A stretch of DNA of 64,000 bases from Legionella shakespearei DSM 23087 (GTDB lineage Bacteria > Pseudomonadota > Gammaproteobacteria > Legionellales > Legionellaceae): the NCBI RefSeq assembly GCF_000373765.1, contig NZ_KB892434.1, positions 87,046-151,045 on the forward strand, given 5' to 3'. The notes beneath the pieces are model-generated. The model searched no databases. It saw only the letters and a list, made by a program, of their open reading frames with translations, and had not been told where the DNA came from. Shown here piece by piece: positions 36,441-45,326 of the stretch (within the stretch, counting starts at the first letter, position 1; every line of letters begins with the position of its first letter). The position numbers and the translations under genes are program-made.

Positions 36441-36728
36441 TTATTGAATCACTGGAAGTTGCGGAGCTGCTGCTCTTTTTGGTCCAGGAGTGGTTTTTTG
36501 AGCGGGTTCACTGGAAGAAGAAGTACCCTTCGCAGCCGCCTTTGGAGTGCTGGAACTCGAACCTGAGCTGGAACCGTTTGCTTTTCCATACGATTGAGTC
36601 CTTGGAGCAGAATCATAAGAAGAATAATCGGTTTCTTGCGCGCTTTGCCCATCAAAATAGCAACCAGACAAACCTAAAGTAAGTGCTGCAACAACTCCAT
36701 AACTCAACCTGAATAAATTTTTGTTCAT
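36441..36728 (-). CDS. small low-complexity lipoprotein
   Basis: About 95 residues: signal peptide with lipobox LGLSGC (Cys near residue 22 from the chosen start), then a Ser/Gly/Ala/Pro/Lys-rich region (SSSGSSSSTPKAAAKG) and a PAQKTTPGPKRAAAP tail. I start at 36728, where AGGAAG lies seven bases upstream, rather than the Met 16 codons earlier. No domain is recognisable. It is probably an extended surface or periplasmic linker protein; the overlapping plus-strand frame is its mirror. Confidence 0.7.
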   Translation of the reverse strand: MNKNLFRLSYGVVAALTLGLSGCYFDGQSAQETDYSSYDSAPRTQSYGKANGSSSGSSSSTPKAAAKGTSSSSEPAQKTTPGPKRAAAPQLPVIQ

Positions 36729-36955
36729 AATAGCTTCCTGCAGTACGTTATAAGTTAATGAATCTATCTTGTTCATAAATAACTATAAATTAAAAAGTGC
36801 AAAATGGCCATAACGATTTCTCTGACACAATCCTTTTATTCGAGCATTTTTATAGTTCATTATTAACTTCCAAAAGCAATGATTAAATTAAATTGATTGT
36901 CTGGGTGAAGGGCACTAAAATCGCCTGCCTGGGTGTAATATAGCGGAGTTGATGG

Positions 36956-38116
36956 ATGGTACATATTTTAATTGATGCAAGCAGTTTAATAAATGAACTC
37001 AGACGTAAACGACCTCCGCATGGTATTCCACGTGTTACTCTTGCTTATTTGAAGTTTTATCTGGATAGAATGCAAATCCTGATACGCCTTGATAAACGGA
37101 TATTTATTTTACCTAAGGACTCATCCAAACAAATTGCCGTATTGTTGTTAGATTGGAATGCAAAACATATTTATCAAATTATAAAATTAGTTATTAAAGG
37201 AATTTTCAGATCGCGTAATGCAATGCCGAAAGGAACCACTTATTTACTTAAAACAGATCAGGGAGGATTGAAAAAACCATCCTATATTAAAACCTTAAAA
37301 GATAAAAAAATTAATTTGTTGAGTGTAGTTCATGATCTGATACCTGTACTCAATCCTGAGTATTGCACACCGAACAATACTCACAAATTTGCCCTAAATC
37401 TTGATCTGATTCTGCAGCATAGCAAAGGCATTCTTACCGTATCTCAATTTACTCAGGATGTTTTGGCGCATTATGTACAATCTAAAGGTGTTTTTTGTCC
37501 TCCAACGCGTCCCGCTACCTTGGCGCCGGGATGGAACGCTGATGTCATAAATACCCAGCCATTGATTGAAGGGCCTTACTTTGTGACCATCAGTACAATC
37601 GGAGATCGTAAAAATCATGTATTGTTATTACATATCTGGAGAGACATGGTAGACCGACTGGGTGACAAAGCTCCCAAGCTGGTTATTATTGGTAAACGCA
37701 GCACCAAATGCAGTTATACCATATCCTTGCTGGATCGATGTCAGCAATTACGCCATTCCGTCATAGAAACCCGGTGTGACGATCAAGAACTTGTCCGCTA
37801 TGTAAAGCATGCCAGAGCCTTACTCTTCCCTACATTTACTGAAGGTTACGGTTTACCTCTGATAGAGGCCTTGAGCATAAAGGTACCAGTCATTGTCAGC
37901 AATCTCCCTGTTTTTCATGAAATTGCCGGCGATATTCCCGAGTACTTTGATCCTCTGGATGGTATTGGCTGGATGCAATGTATTGAACATTATGCTCAGG
38001 AGCAAAGCCCTCGTCGCCAGGCCCAACTTGAACGCATGTCGGGTTTTCGTATACCCGTCTGGGATGAACATTTTGCAAAAGTGGATGCGTTTATTGAGGA
38101 TCTGGAGCTCTCATAA
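36956..38116 (+). CDS. glycosyltransferase, GT4 family-like
   Basis: 386-residue cytoplasmic glycosyltransferase with a GT-B fold. The N-terminus (HILIDASSLINELRR...HGIPRVTLAYLKF) and the donor-site segment FTEGYGLPLIEALSIKVPVI near 292-311 with the paired Glu residues fit GT4. Its N-terminal DxS...GIxRV pattern also appears in the glycosyltransferase at 45327, so the two may be distant paralogues. GGAG lies eight bases before the ATG. It stands alone upstream of a MOMP gene; acceptor and donor are unknown. Confidence 0.82.
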   Translation: MVHILIDASSLINELRRKRPPHGIPRVTLAYLKFYLDRMQILIRLDKRIFILPKDSSKQIAVLLLDWNAKHIYQIIKLVIKGIFRSRNAMPKGTTYLLKTDQGGLKKPSYIKTLKDKKINLLSVVHDLIPVLNPEYCTPNNTHKFALNLDLILQHSKGILTVSQFTQDVLAHYVQSKGVFCPPTRPATLAPGWNADVINTQPLIEGPYFVTISTIGDRKNHVLLLHIWRDMVDRLGDKAPKLVIIGKRSTKCSYTISLLDRCQQLRHSVIETRCDDQELVRYVKHARALLFPTFTEGYGLPLIEALSIKVPVIVSNLPVFHEIAGDIPEYFDPLDGIGWMQCIEHYAQEQSPRRQAQLERMSGFRIPVWDEHFAKVDAFIEDLELS

Positions 38117-38156
38117 GAGGTCTGTTTATTGGAAATATAGGCTTTCATATGCGTTG

Positions 38157-38184
38157 TAGACAAAGATAAAAATCATGTTATTAT
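38157..38184 (+). promoter_or_regulatory. promoter candidate for the MOMP-like gene
   Basis: TAGACA (-35) and TATTAT (-10, 38179-38184) with a 16-base spacer and a TGT extension before the -10. The gene starts at 38243 after AAGGGAGCA. Confidence 0.5.
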
Positions 38185-38242
38185 GAGCATCTTCAAGCAA
38201 AAAATAGTTATAAAAACAATAAAATAAGGGAGCATAAAAATA

Positions 38243-39313
38243 ATGATTTACGGACGTATTCCTAAGGCTTGTTTTTTTGGTTTTGCATTAGCTAATGCAG
38301 GTGTTTCGTTTGCCGGAACCATGGGAGATGTACAGGATGACAGCAAACGTTATTTTTTTAGTGCTTCAGCTGTCTATGCTGCTATTAGCGATGAATCATT
38401 AAACAAATTCCATTTTGTCGACACTATAAGCCCGACTGGCAATATAGTATCGCACTTATCGGATGTTGATCCTCGCTGGGGATATGCCTTAAGTCTGGGC
38501 TACCAATTTGGACCACAATACAGTAATGATGTTGTTTTAAGTTATACAAACCTGAAAAACCATGGTACGCAATTTGCCGGCAATTCAGAAGCTGACGCGC
38601 TGATGAAAAATACCATGAGCCTGGCGATGGGAAATGCTGATGACAATCCTACGTTAACAGGACCAGCTCTGGCTTCTATGAGCAGCTATTATGAGTTCCA
38701 AAGTGGTGAATTGATGACTCACCATAATTTTCAAAGCAAATTTGCTGATCAAATCCGTTTTTCCAGGTTCTACGGAATTAAAGCAACAGAATTTAAAAAG
38801 GGATTTGAAACCACTTACAATGGGACAGTAGTTTCCCTCGGTTTTGACACAGAGGCACCTCAATCTGATTACATTCAGTACGAGGCAAAATACTGGGGTA
38901 TTGGACCCAAAGCAGGGGCCGGAGCTTATTGGGATTTTAATCGCTATTTCAGTATAGGCGGTGATTTATCCCTTGCAGTTCTTGGTGGTAATCGTAAGAG
39001 CCAACTCAATGAGTCTCTTCGTACTGGAACCCCGATATTTAATATGCCAGTAAGTAATCTTTATACCTATCATCAAGCTTATGATTCTGCTTTATGGGTT
39101 GTTCCAGTATTAGGAGCAAATCTTGTAGCCAGTTTTAATTATGATTTTACCAGTGGCAACAGACTGGGTCTTGAAGCAGGTCTTAATACAGAACAATATT
39201 GGTCGGAAACAGCTTCTGAACGATATCGTCGTAAAGATGGCGCGAACTCTATAACCATCAACCAACGCTTTTCTTTGCGAAATGTATTCTTGAAAGCTTC
39301 TTATTATTGCTAA
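38243..39313 (+). CDS. Legionella MOMP-family outer membrane protein
   Basis: 356-residue beta-barrel of the Legionella outer-membrane protein family. Signal peptide (about 1-27) ends at VSFAG, followed by the family's TMG motif. Alternating hydrophobic strands run throughout, and the C-terminus ends NVFLKASYYC. Unlike most outer-membrane barrels and the two MOMP genes at the right end (which end YVGNV), it ends in Cys. It is a diverged paralogue of those. It stands between a glycosyltransferase and lpxA and has its own promoter and terminator. Confidence 0.85.
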   Translation: MIYGRIPKACFFGFALANAGVSFAGTMGDVQDDSKRYFFSASAVYAAISDESLNKFHFVDTISPTGNIVSHLSDVDPRWGYALSLGYQFGPQYSNDVVLSYTNLKNHGTQFAGNSEADALMKNTMSLAMGNADDNPTLTGPALASMSSYYEFQSGELMTHHNFQSKFADQIRFSRFYGIKATEFKKGFETTYNGTVVSLGFDTEAPQSDYIQYEAKYWGIGPKAGAGAYWDFNRYFSIGGDLSLAVLGGNRKSQLNESLRTGTPIFNMPVSNLYTYHQAYDSALWVVPVLGANLVASFNYDFTSGNRLGLEAGLNTEQYWSETASERYRRKDGANSITINQRFSLRNVFLKASYYC

Positions 39314-39323
39314 TCTGGTGTTT

Positions 39324-39360
39324 CGCATGGCCTGGAGCTATCCGGCCATGCGTTTTCTTC
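39324..39360 (+). terminator. Rho-independent terminator after the MOMP-like gene
   Basis: Nine-base stem CGCATGGCC / GGCCATGCG (39324-39352) with further GGA/TCC pairing in the loop, followed by TTTTCTTC. Eleven bases after the stop codon. Confidence 0.88.
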
Positions 39361-39434
39361 ATCATGACCCCTATCATCATAAGAAAATTCATCAAAGAAG
39401 TGAGTTTTAATTTTTAGTAGTACGGAGGTAAACT

Positions 39435-40271
39435 ATGTTCATGTCGATGAGTCCGTTAGATCGTTCCCATGTACCTGGTAATGTTATCTCTATTCCTAAT
39501 CGAATTCATCCCACTGCAATCATTGCCCATAGTGCAAAAATTGCTCCTGATGTTACCATCGGCCCTTATTCAATTATTGGTGAACATGTAACGATTGGTC
39601 AAGGCACCGCCATCGCTTCTCACGTTGTTATTGATGGCTGGACAAAAATTGGTGAGCGCAATCAAATAGGTATTGGCGCTGTTATTGGAGGCACTCCACA
39701 AGATCTTAAATTTCAAGGTGAAGCAAGTACAGTTACCATCGGTCATGACAATATTATCAGAGAATATGTGACTATTAATCGCGGTACAGCCGGAGGGGGC
39801 GGACAAACTCAAATAGGTAACCATAATTCGATTATGACGTCGGTACATGTGGCACATGATGTGATTATTGGCAACCACAATGTCATTGCCAATAGTACCG
39901 CACTGGCTGGGCACGTGATCATTGAAGATTGGGTTACTATCGGCGGTTTAACTGGCATTCATCAATTTATTCAATTGGGACGAATGTCCATGATCGGTGG
40001 CATGAGTAAAATAACGAAAGATGTACTCCCTTATTCTATGGTCTCTGGTAATCCTGCCAGGCGTTATGGTCTTAATATAGAACGCCTGCGTCGTAATGGA
40101 TACACTGCCACCGCACGTCGGGAAATTCACCGTGCTTATAAAATTCTATTTCAGGATGGACTTTCATTAAAAAGTGGGATGAATCGTCTAAAGGATGAGT
40201 TTTCAGACAATCAGGACGTTATGCATGTAATAAAATTTTTACAGGCATCTAACCGTAGTATTTATCGATAG
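39435..40271 (+). CDS. lpxA: UDP-N-acetylglucosamine acyltransferase
   Basis: First step of lipid A synthesis: 3-O-acylation of UDP-GlcNAc by acyl-ACP. Left-handed beta-helix hexapeptide repeats from about residue 20, the catalytic-His region SVHVAHDVIIGNHN, GGLTGIHQFIQLGR, and GNPARRYGLNIERLRR. 278 residues, about 15 longer than usual because of the N-terminus (MFMSMSPLDRSHVPGN). GGAGG precedes the ATG at 39435, which supports that start. lpxD follows 19 bases later. Legionella genomes are known to carry more than one copy of several lpx genes. Confidence 0.94.
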   Translation: MFMSMSPLDRSHVPGNVISIPNRIHPTAIIAHSAKIAPDVTIGPYSIIGEHVTIGQGTAIASHVVIDGWTKIGERNQIGIGAVIGGTPQDLKFQGEASTVTIGHDNIIREYVTINRGTAGGGGQTQIGNHNSIMTSVHVAHDVIIGNHNVIANSTALAGHVIIEDWVTIGGLTGIHQFIQLGRMSMIGGMSKITKDVLPYSMVSGNPARRYGLNIERLRRNGYTATARREIHRAYKILFQDGLSLKSGMNRLKDEFSDNQDVMHVIKFLQASNRSIYR

Positions 40272-40290
40272 TATCAATGAGTTTTTTATT

Positions 40291-41328
40291 ATGACTTCTT
40301 ACCAGTTTGCCACTTCCAAAGGCCCTTTTTCTTTATCCAGTCTGGCTCGAATTTCAGGAGCAGAACTCATTGATAATAAGGGCGCTGCATTTGAAGTAGC
40401 GCATTTAGCCACGCTTTCTTCTGCTACCCCCCTAAGCTTGTGTATGCTGCATCAAAAAAAATACCTGAAAGAATTAAAAAATTCTTTAGCAGGCGCCTGT
40501 ATACTGGCTCCTGAATATGTGGACTATGCTCCTCCAACCATGCATTTGCTGGTTCATAAAAACCCTTACAAAGCCTATGCATTGATTACTCAGGCATTTT
40601 ATCCGGAAGAAGAGCTCATTGCATCTATTGCGCCTTCTGCTTTTGTTTCGCCAAGTGCCATTGTAGGTCAAGGCTGTGAGATAGAGCACGGGGCTTATAT
40701 AGGAAAGAAGGTAACCATTGGCCAACGATGCAAAATTGGGGTAAATACTTATATTGGTGATGGCGTAATTATTGGTAACCACTGTCATATTGAAAATAAT
40801 GTCAGTATCAGCCATACCGTTATGGGAAATAAAGTACGGATATATCCTGGTGCGCGAATCGGGCAAGATGGCTTTGGTTTTGCCAGTGATGCGGATGGAC
40901 ATTATAAAATACCTCATGCTGGCGGCGTGGTTATAGGTAATGACGTAGAAATTGGAGCCAATACCTGCATTGATCGAGGTTCACTGGACAATACAATCAT
41001 TGACGACTGGTGCCGCATAGATAATCTGGTGCAAATTGGTCATAATGTGAAAGTTGGAAAAGGCTCCATTATTGTGGCTCAGGCAGCTATTGCTGGCAGT
41101 TCTCAATTAGAACCATTTGTTGTTTTAGCCGGGCGGGCAGGAGTAATCGGGCATTTAAAAATCGGGCGAAATGCTGTAATTTCTGCCGCCAGTATCGTGA
41201 TAAAAGACGTTCCAGCCGGTGCGGTAATGGCCGGCTATCCGGCAACTCCGGCAAGAGAGTGGCACAAACAAACCGTATTCTTGAAAAAAAGTATCAGCCG
41301 TGGGAAGAGTCGAGAAGACCCAAAATAG
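40291..41328 (+). CDS. lpxD: UDP-3-O-acylglucosamine N-acyltransferase
   Basis: Third step of lipid A synthesis: N-acylation of UDP-3-O-acyl-glucosamine. N-terminal uridine-binding domain (about 1-105), then hexapeptide repeats with the catalytic-site segment RIGQDGFGFASDADGHYK and GAVMAGYPATPAREWHK at the end of the helix. 345 residues. It follows lpxA closely. Its last 35 bases overlap the convergent lpxB gene. Confidence 0.94.
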   Translation: MTSYQFATSKGPFSLSSLARISGAELIDNKGAAFEVAHLATLSSATPLSLCMLHQKKYLKELKNSLAGACILAPEYVDYAPPTMHLLVHKNPYKAYALITQAFYPEEELIASIAPSAFVSPSAIVGQGCEIEHGAYIGKKVTIGQRCKIGVNTYIGDGVIIGNHCHIENNVSISHTVMGNKVRIYPGARIGQDGFGFASDADGHYKIPHAGGVVIGNDVEIGANTCIDRGSLDNTIIDDWCRIDNLVQIGHNVKVGKGSIIVAQAAIAGSSQLEPFVVLAGRAGVIGHLKIGRNAVISAASIVIKDVPAGAVMAGYPATPAREWHKQTVFLKKSISRGKSREDPK

Positions 41329-42451
41329 CTAGGGCTGCTTTTTTACTAGCTCCCTGCCTCAATGTTTGATGTATGAGGCTAAATTGTGTTTTCATCTGTT
41401 GCGAGACGCGTGTATCAAGTAGATTGATGACACTTTTTGCAATTGGTTTTGCTGTTGCCTTTTTTTGAATATATTCTGCTACGATGCCCTGATCTGCTAA
41501 TAAATTAGGGAGGGAAATAAAACGCACTTTAACGCATAAAGCGGCGATAGCATAGCTTAGGGCATCACATTTAAATGCCACTACCATAGGACGTTTGAGT
41601 AGCATGGCCTCAAGTGTTGCTGTTCCTGACTTTACTAAAACAACATCAGCAATTGCCATAGCCTCTTTTGATTTTCCATCCAAAATCTGCACGTTGAGAT
41701 TATAATTTTTAGCTCTTAATTGCTTTTGAAAGAAAAGACGCAACCTGGCAGTAGGCATGGGAACAATAAACTGTACTGCCGATTCCTGTATACTTATTTC
41801 TTTCATTGCCTCGATAAACAAGGGTGCCATATATTTCATTTCACACATACGGCTTCCTGGTAATACGGCAATAATCTTATCTTTATCGGAAAAACCAAAG
41901 TGGTGCCTTGGGGAGATTTCTCCTTCCTGTAAATCAATAGAATCTGCTAACGGATGGCCTATAAACTCTACAGGAACCTGATTTTTTTGGTAAAATGAAG
42001 CTTCGAAGGGAAATAAGGTGAGCATTAAATCCACCGCTTTTTTTATTTTCACTACTCTTTTTTGTCTCCAGGCCCAAACTTTGGGGCTAACCATATGAAC
42101 GGTTTTTATTCCCAACTGTTTTAGCGCAAGTTCTAACGAGAGGTTAAAATCAGAGTAATCTATTCCAATAAAAACATCAGGTGGCTCTTCAGTCCACCTT
42201 TTTATTAATGCCTTCCGAATACGCAATAATTCAGGAACGCGCAATAGCACGCCGGTAAAACCCATGATAGACAATTTTTCCATCGCAATAGAGGAAGTAA
42301 AACCCTCCTGTTGCATCAGGGGGCCTCCAATACCAGTAAACTCTATGGGGGAATAATGGTTTTTTAACTCGCGTATTAATCCAGAACCTAAGAGGTCACC
42401 AGACATTTCACCGGCAACAATAGCTATTTTTAATGGGCGTTTTTCGGTCAA
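41294..42451 (-). CDS. lpxB: lipid-A-disaccharide synthase
   Basis: GT19 enzyme joining UDP-diacylglucosamine and lipid X to the lipid A disaccharide at the inner membrane. Signs: VAGEMSGDLLGSGLIREL at the start, SPKVWAWRQKRV, VLPGSRMCEMKYMAPLF and VKSGTATLEAMLLKRPMVVAF. 385 residues. Convergent with lpxD, with a 35-base overlap of the two coding ends. lpxA, lpxD and lpxB here make three of the early lipid A steps; fabZ, lpxC and lpxH are not in the window. Confidence 0.95.
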   Translation of the reverse strand: MTEKRPLKIAIVAGEMSGDLLGSGLIRELKNHYSPIEFTGIGGPLMQQEGFTSSIAMEKLSIMGFTGVLLRVPELLRIRKALIKRWTEEPPDVFIGIDYSDFNLSLELALKQLGIKTVHMVSPKVWAWRQKRVVKIKKAVDLMLTLFPFEASFYQKNQVPVEFIGHPLADSIDLQEGEISPRHHFGFSDKDKIIAVLPGSRMCEMKYMAPLFIEAMKEISIQESAVQFIVPMPTARLRLFFQKQLRAKNYNLNVQILDGKSKEAMAIADVVLVKSGTATLEAMLLKRPMVVAFKCDALSYAIAALCVKVRFISLPNLLADQGIVAEYIQKKATAKPIAKSVINLLDTRVSQQMKTQFSLIHQTLRQGASKKAALAILGLLDSSHG

Positions 42452-42631
42452 AATAATCCCTTTGTAACTACGCAGAATTTCTCATACTACATGATGTCTC
42501 TGCTTTTAATTTACATACAATGTATCTGAATTGATTAATGAAAGGATACTAGCCTAAAGATAATGAGAAGAACAGTATTATTTACTTGCTTCAATGTACT
42601 GATAATCGACTTTACTGTACTTTTCTTTGCA

Positions 42632-43591
42632 TCAATAAATATGTTCTCCGATAAGCATGATGATCATTTTAGCTAAAATAAAAAAAATACTGAAAATAAC
42701 CAACAAGGAGAAAAGATCGTAGGGTAACCGCGGATAGGAATAAGAATCGGGTTGAGTTGGCGGCAAGATCTGGATCACACTGTTTCTTTTCAATGACATG
42801 ATCCAGAAAACATAGGCCTGCTGTGCCGCATCATATTCTGCCTCAGCAAATTTTAATTTCAGCTGTTTGTGGGCTAATTCCTGCTGATGCACTGTAGGGT
42901 CTTGCGCCAGATTTTTGAATTGGAGTTTGGCTTTGATCAGTTTTTCTCTGCTATTATGCAGTTCTGATTGTAAATACATTTTTTGCTCTTTAGCAGCGGA
43001 TAATTCTATTTTATTCACGAACTCTATAGTTTGTTTACTCATCAAATGAAGTAATTTCTGTGCTTTTTCAGATGAAAATGCTCTTAGAGCAATGCTTATC
43101 TCCCCAGTATTGCTATTGGCTGAAACTTTAACCTTTTTATTAAAATAATCGAGAAACTCTTTCTTATTTGCTGTTTCTTTAAGCCTTGATAAAGAATCAA
43201 TGCTCTTTGCCTGATAGTGCGCTTTTATACCTGCAGTGTTTTCCAAAGCAAATAGCAGCTCTTCTGAAGACAAGTAGTGCTTGATTAAAGATACTGTAGC
43301 AGAAGAAGTCATCTGGCTTTGTTGCTTATCATTGGCCTTTTGGAATAAAGAATTGGTTTTGTTCTTCATTCCGGAATCCTCTCCATAATTATGAATTAAA
43401 ATACTGGTACTACTTTCATATTCAGGAGTTTTGATAAATAGAAGATAACTGCCAATAATGAACAAAGGAAGCAGGACGCAAATACTGAATGCAGTTTGTT
43501 TTTTCATCCAGCTCCTGGCGAGGAAAAGCAACGTTTTGTTTTTAAAAGATATCAGGCCACTACCCGATTTTTCCTTCAGAGAAAGACTCAT
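42632..43591 (-). CDS. KpsE-like capsule polysaccharide export protein
   Basis: Inner-membrane polysaccharide co-polymerase/adaptor of 319 residues in the KpsE/CtrB/BexC (PCP) group. One membrane helix near 33-53, a periplasmic domain with long coiled-coil stretches (about 190-265, with KEQKMYLQSELHNSREKL), and a second helix near 292-313. The Pro-rich segment LPPTQPDSYSYPRLPYDL before the last helix is typical of the family. Last gene of a four-gene set (GT, methyltransferase, KpsM, KpsE). The partner outer-membrane channel (KpsD/Wza) is not in the window. Confidence 0.82.
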   Translation of the reverse strand: MSLSLKEKSGSGLISFKNKTLLFLARSWMKKQTAFSICVLLPLFIIGSYLLFIKTPEYESSTSILIHNYGEDSGMKNKTNSLFQKANDKQQSQMTSSATVSLIKHYLSSEELLFALENTAGIKAHYQAKSIDSLSRLKETANKKEFLDYFNKKVKVSANSNTGEISIALRAFSSEKAQKLLHLMSKQTIEFVNKIELSAAKEQKMYLQSELHNSREKLIKAKLQFKNLAQDPTVHQQELAHKQLKLKFAEAEYDAAQQAYVFWIMSLKRNSVIQILPPTQPDSYSYPRLPYDLFSLLVIFSIFFILAKMIIMLIGEHIY

Positions 43592-43602
43592 AGAATTAAT
43601 CC

Positions 43603-44439
43603 TTAATCATTCATAATTTCCGTCATTATTTTCTTTCTGAGCAAAGTATAGGTGCCCAGGCCAATAAACATGCATACTAATGCAGAGTGAGCCAAAACAC
43701 TAAGCCCTACGTCTGTATTTAATGGTTCATTTGAGAAAGCGCTTCGTGATAACTCGATAAATTGGAACAGTGGGTTGTATGTCAGGTATTGACTCCAGTC
43801 AGGGGAAAGCATGCGTGCGCTGAAAAATATGCCGGAAAAAAGATACATTGAACGCAATATGGCAGAAAAAAATTTACCTATATTTTTTGAAAAAAAAGCC
43901 AGACATGAAACAAAAAAAGCCAGCCCCATAACAGTTAAAACGTAGAATAACAGGGCAAAAAACCAACATAAAGGGTCTTCCAACCTCCATTCTATTTCCA
44001 GGAAATAAAAAACAAGTAAACTGATACAAAATACAAAAGTAATAGTTATCAACTCAGAAAGCAGTAAAGCAATAACCGGATCCATAAGTTTTATTTGTTT
44101 GAAACATAATAAGGCTTTATTTTTTTTAATAATATTTAAAGAGTTTGCAATGGAACCATGGGTGAACAACCAGGGAAGAACACCCAAGAGGATGAAAAGT
44201 GAGGTATCCAACTCATTTTCAAGGTCTTTATAACGAAATGATTTGATCATACTCCATAATGCAACATGCGCCACAGGCTCTAAAAATATTCTTAATAAAT
44301 CACGTAAACGATTAGGATTTGAGCTAACGATAAAGTTTTCTTCTATATTACGAAGCATGAGCGCATAAATCGCAGCCCTCATGCTGTTTAAATTTTTTTT
44401 TATTGCATTAACTGACTGCATCATCTTACACAGCACCAA
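43603..44439 (-). CDS. KpsM-like ABC-2 permease for polysaccharide export
   Basis: Six-helix ABC-2 permease of 278 residues. The N-terminal amphipathic segment with NRLRDLLRIFLEPVAHVALW, LGVLPWLFTHGSIANS and SGIFFSARMLSPDWSQYLTYNPLFQFIELSRSAF near 195-230 (given here in part) fit KpsM/CtrC. The TTG at 44439 has AAGG upstream; an ATG at 44424 is an alternative. It should pair with the KpsT-type ATPase at 51241, the only such ATPase near, although that is 7 kb away on the other strand. Confidence 0.85.
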   Translation of the reverse strand: MVLCKMMQSVNAIKKNLNSMRAAIYALMLRNIEENFIVSSNPNRLRDLLRIFLEPVAHVALWSMIKSFRYKDLENELDTSLFILLGVLPWLFTHGSIANSLNIIKKNKALLCFKQIKLMDPVIALLLSELITITFVFCISLLVFYFLEIEWRLEDPLCWFFALLFYVLTVMGLAFFVSCLAFFSKNIGKFFSAILRSMYLFSGIFFSARMLSPDWSQYLTYNPLFQFIELSRSAFSNEPLNTDVGLSVLAHSALVCMFIGLGTYTLLRKKIMTEIMND

Positions 44440-44449
44440 AAAATTGCCT

Positions 44450-45325
44450 TCATTGTCTTTTAAATTTCCAAAATTTGTGTGAATAGATCCGTTTAAGCAG
44501 TACTATAATTCCATATGAGCGCCGGATACGGATTATCTCCTTCTCCAATTTCTGGATACGTGATTCCAAAGCCAGCAGTTCTTTCTGCCTACCATTTTCA
44601 TAGTGTTCCAATACTTCTTCAAAAGTGACACCATATTTGTTTTTAAACGCTTCATCAACAAGGTGAATGATTTTTTTATCACCCACTTTTTGGCAAACAA
44701 TGGCATAGTCAGGGCTAACAGCAGCACACAACTCAGACCATCGTATCCCATCAGAGAAACTTGCTTTGCTCTCATTAAGCCCCAATATTTTATGGCGATA
44801 AAAATTTTGCTCTATCAAAAAAGCTAAAAGCTCTTTGGGTAATAATCGTTTATGAGTAGGATCAAACCAAAATGTAACATTGGCAACTCTCAGATTATCA
44901 GGATTGGGAGTTTCTAATATAAAAAGACCACCTGGTTGTAACACCCGGTATGCTTCTTTGATTAATTGTTGCAGGTCATCAAAACTCAGATGTTCGACTA
45001 CATGAAATGCAGAAATTATAAGCCAGGAGTCTGCTTTCTGCTTTTGCAAAAAAGTGAGGACATTCTCTTCTATAACTGTTAGTTTTTTTTGTTGACAATA
45101 CCTGGTAAAAGCAACATTCACATCAAGGCCGACAGTCTTTATTCCCTCATCAGTCAAAAGATCTAACCATTCCCCCCGCCCACAGCCAATATCCAGTACT
45201 TGTCCATCAGGATATAATTTAAATAAGGGTTTGATAAAGGGCAAATATATTTTTAAACGATTTTTTATTGATGCTTCCGAGCCCCGGAATTTAGCTTCAA
45301 ACAATTGATACCATTCATCTTCCAT
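44450..45325 (-). CDS. SAM-dependent methyltransferase with C-terminal coiled coil
   Basis: About 291 residues. Class I methyltransferase core: SAM motif VLDIGCGRGEWLDLL near 51-65, ISAFHVVEHLSFDDL near 105, RVLQPGGLFILETPNPDN near 130. The last 55 residues are a coiled coil (LESRIQKLEKEIIRIRRSYG) followed by a basic amphipathic stretch. The layout recalls chain-terminating O-antigen methyltransferases such as WbdD, which carry a C-terminal coiled coil, but no kinase domain is fused here. I start at 45325 (GGGGAA upstream) rather than GTG 45343. It follows the GT gene by one base. Confidence 0.78.
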   Translation of the reverse strand: MEDEWYQLFEAKFRGSEASIKNRLKIYLPFIKPLFKLYPDGQVLDIGCGRGEWLDLLTDEGIKTVGLDVNVAFTRYCQQKKLTVIEENVLTFLQKQKADSWLIISAFHVVEHLSFDDLQQLIKEAYRVLQPGGLFILETPNPDNLRVANVTFWFDPTHKRLLPKELLAFLIEQNFYRHKILGLNESKASFSDGIRWSELCAAVSPDYAIVCQKVGDKKIIHLVDEAFKNKYGVTFEEVLEHYENGRQKELLALESRIQKLEKEIIRIRRSYGIIVLLKRIYSHKFWKFKRQ

Positions 45326-45326
45326 T

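Noticed and set aside
36434..36682. An 82-codon plus-strand frame
   Set aside because: Antisense to the small lipoprotein, which has a signal peptide, lipobox and ribosome site on the other strand.
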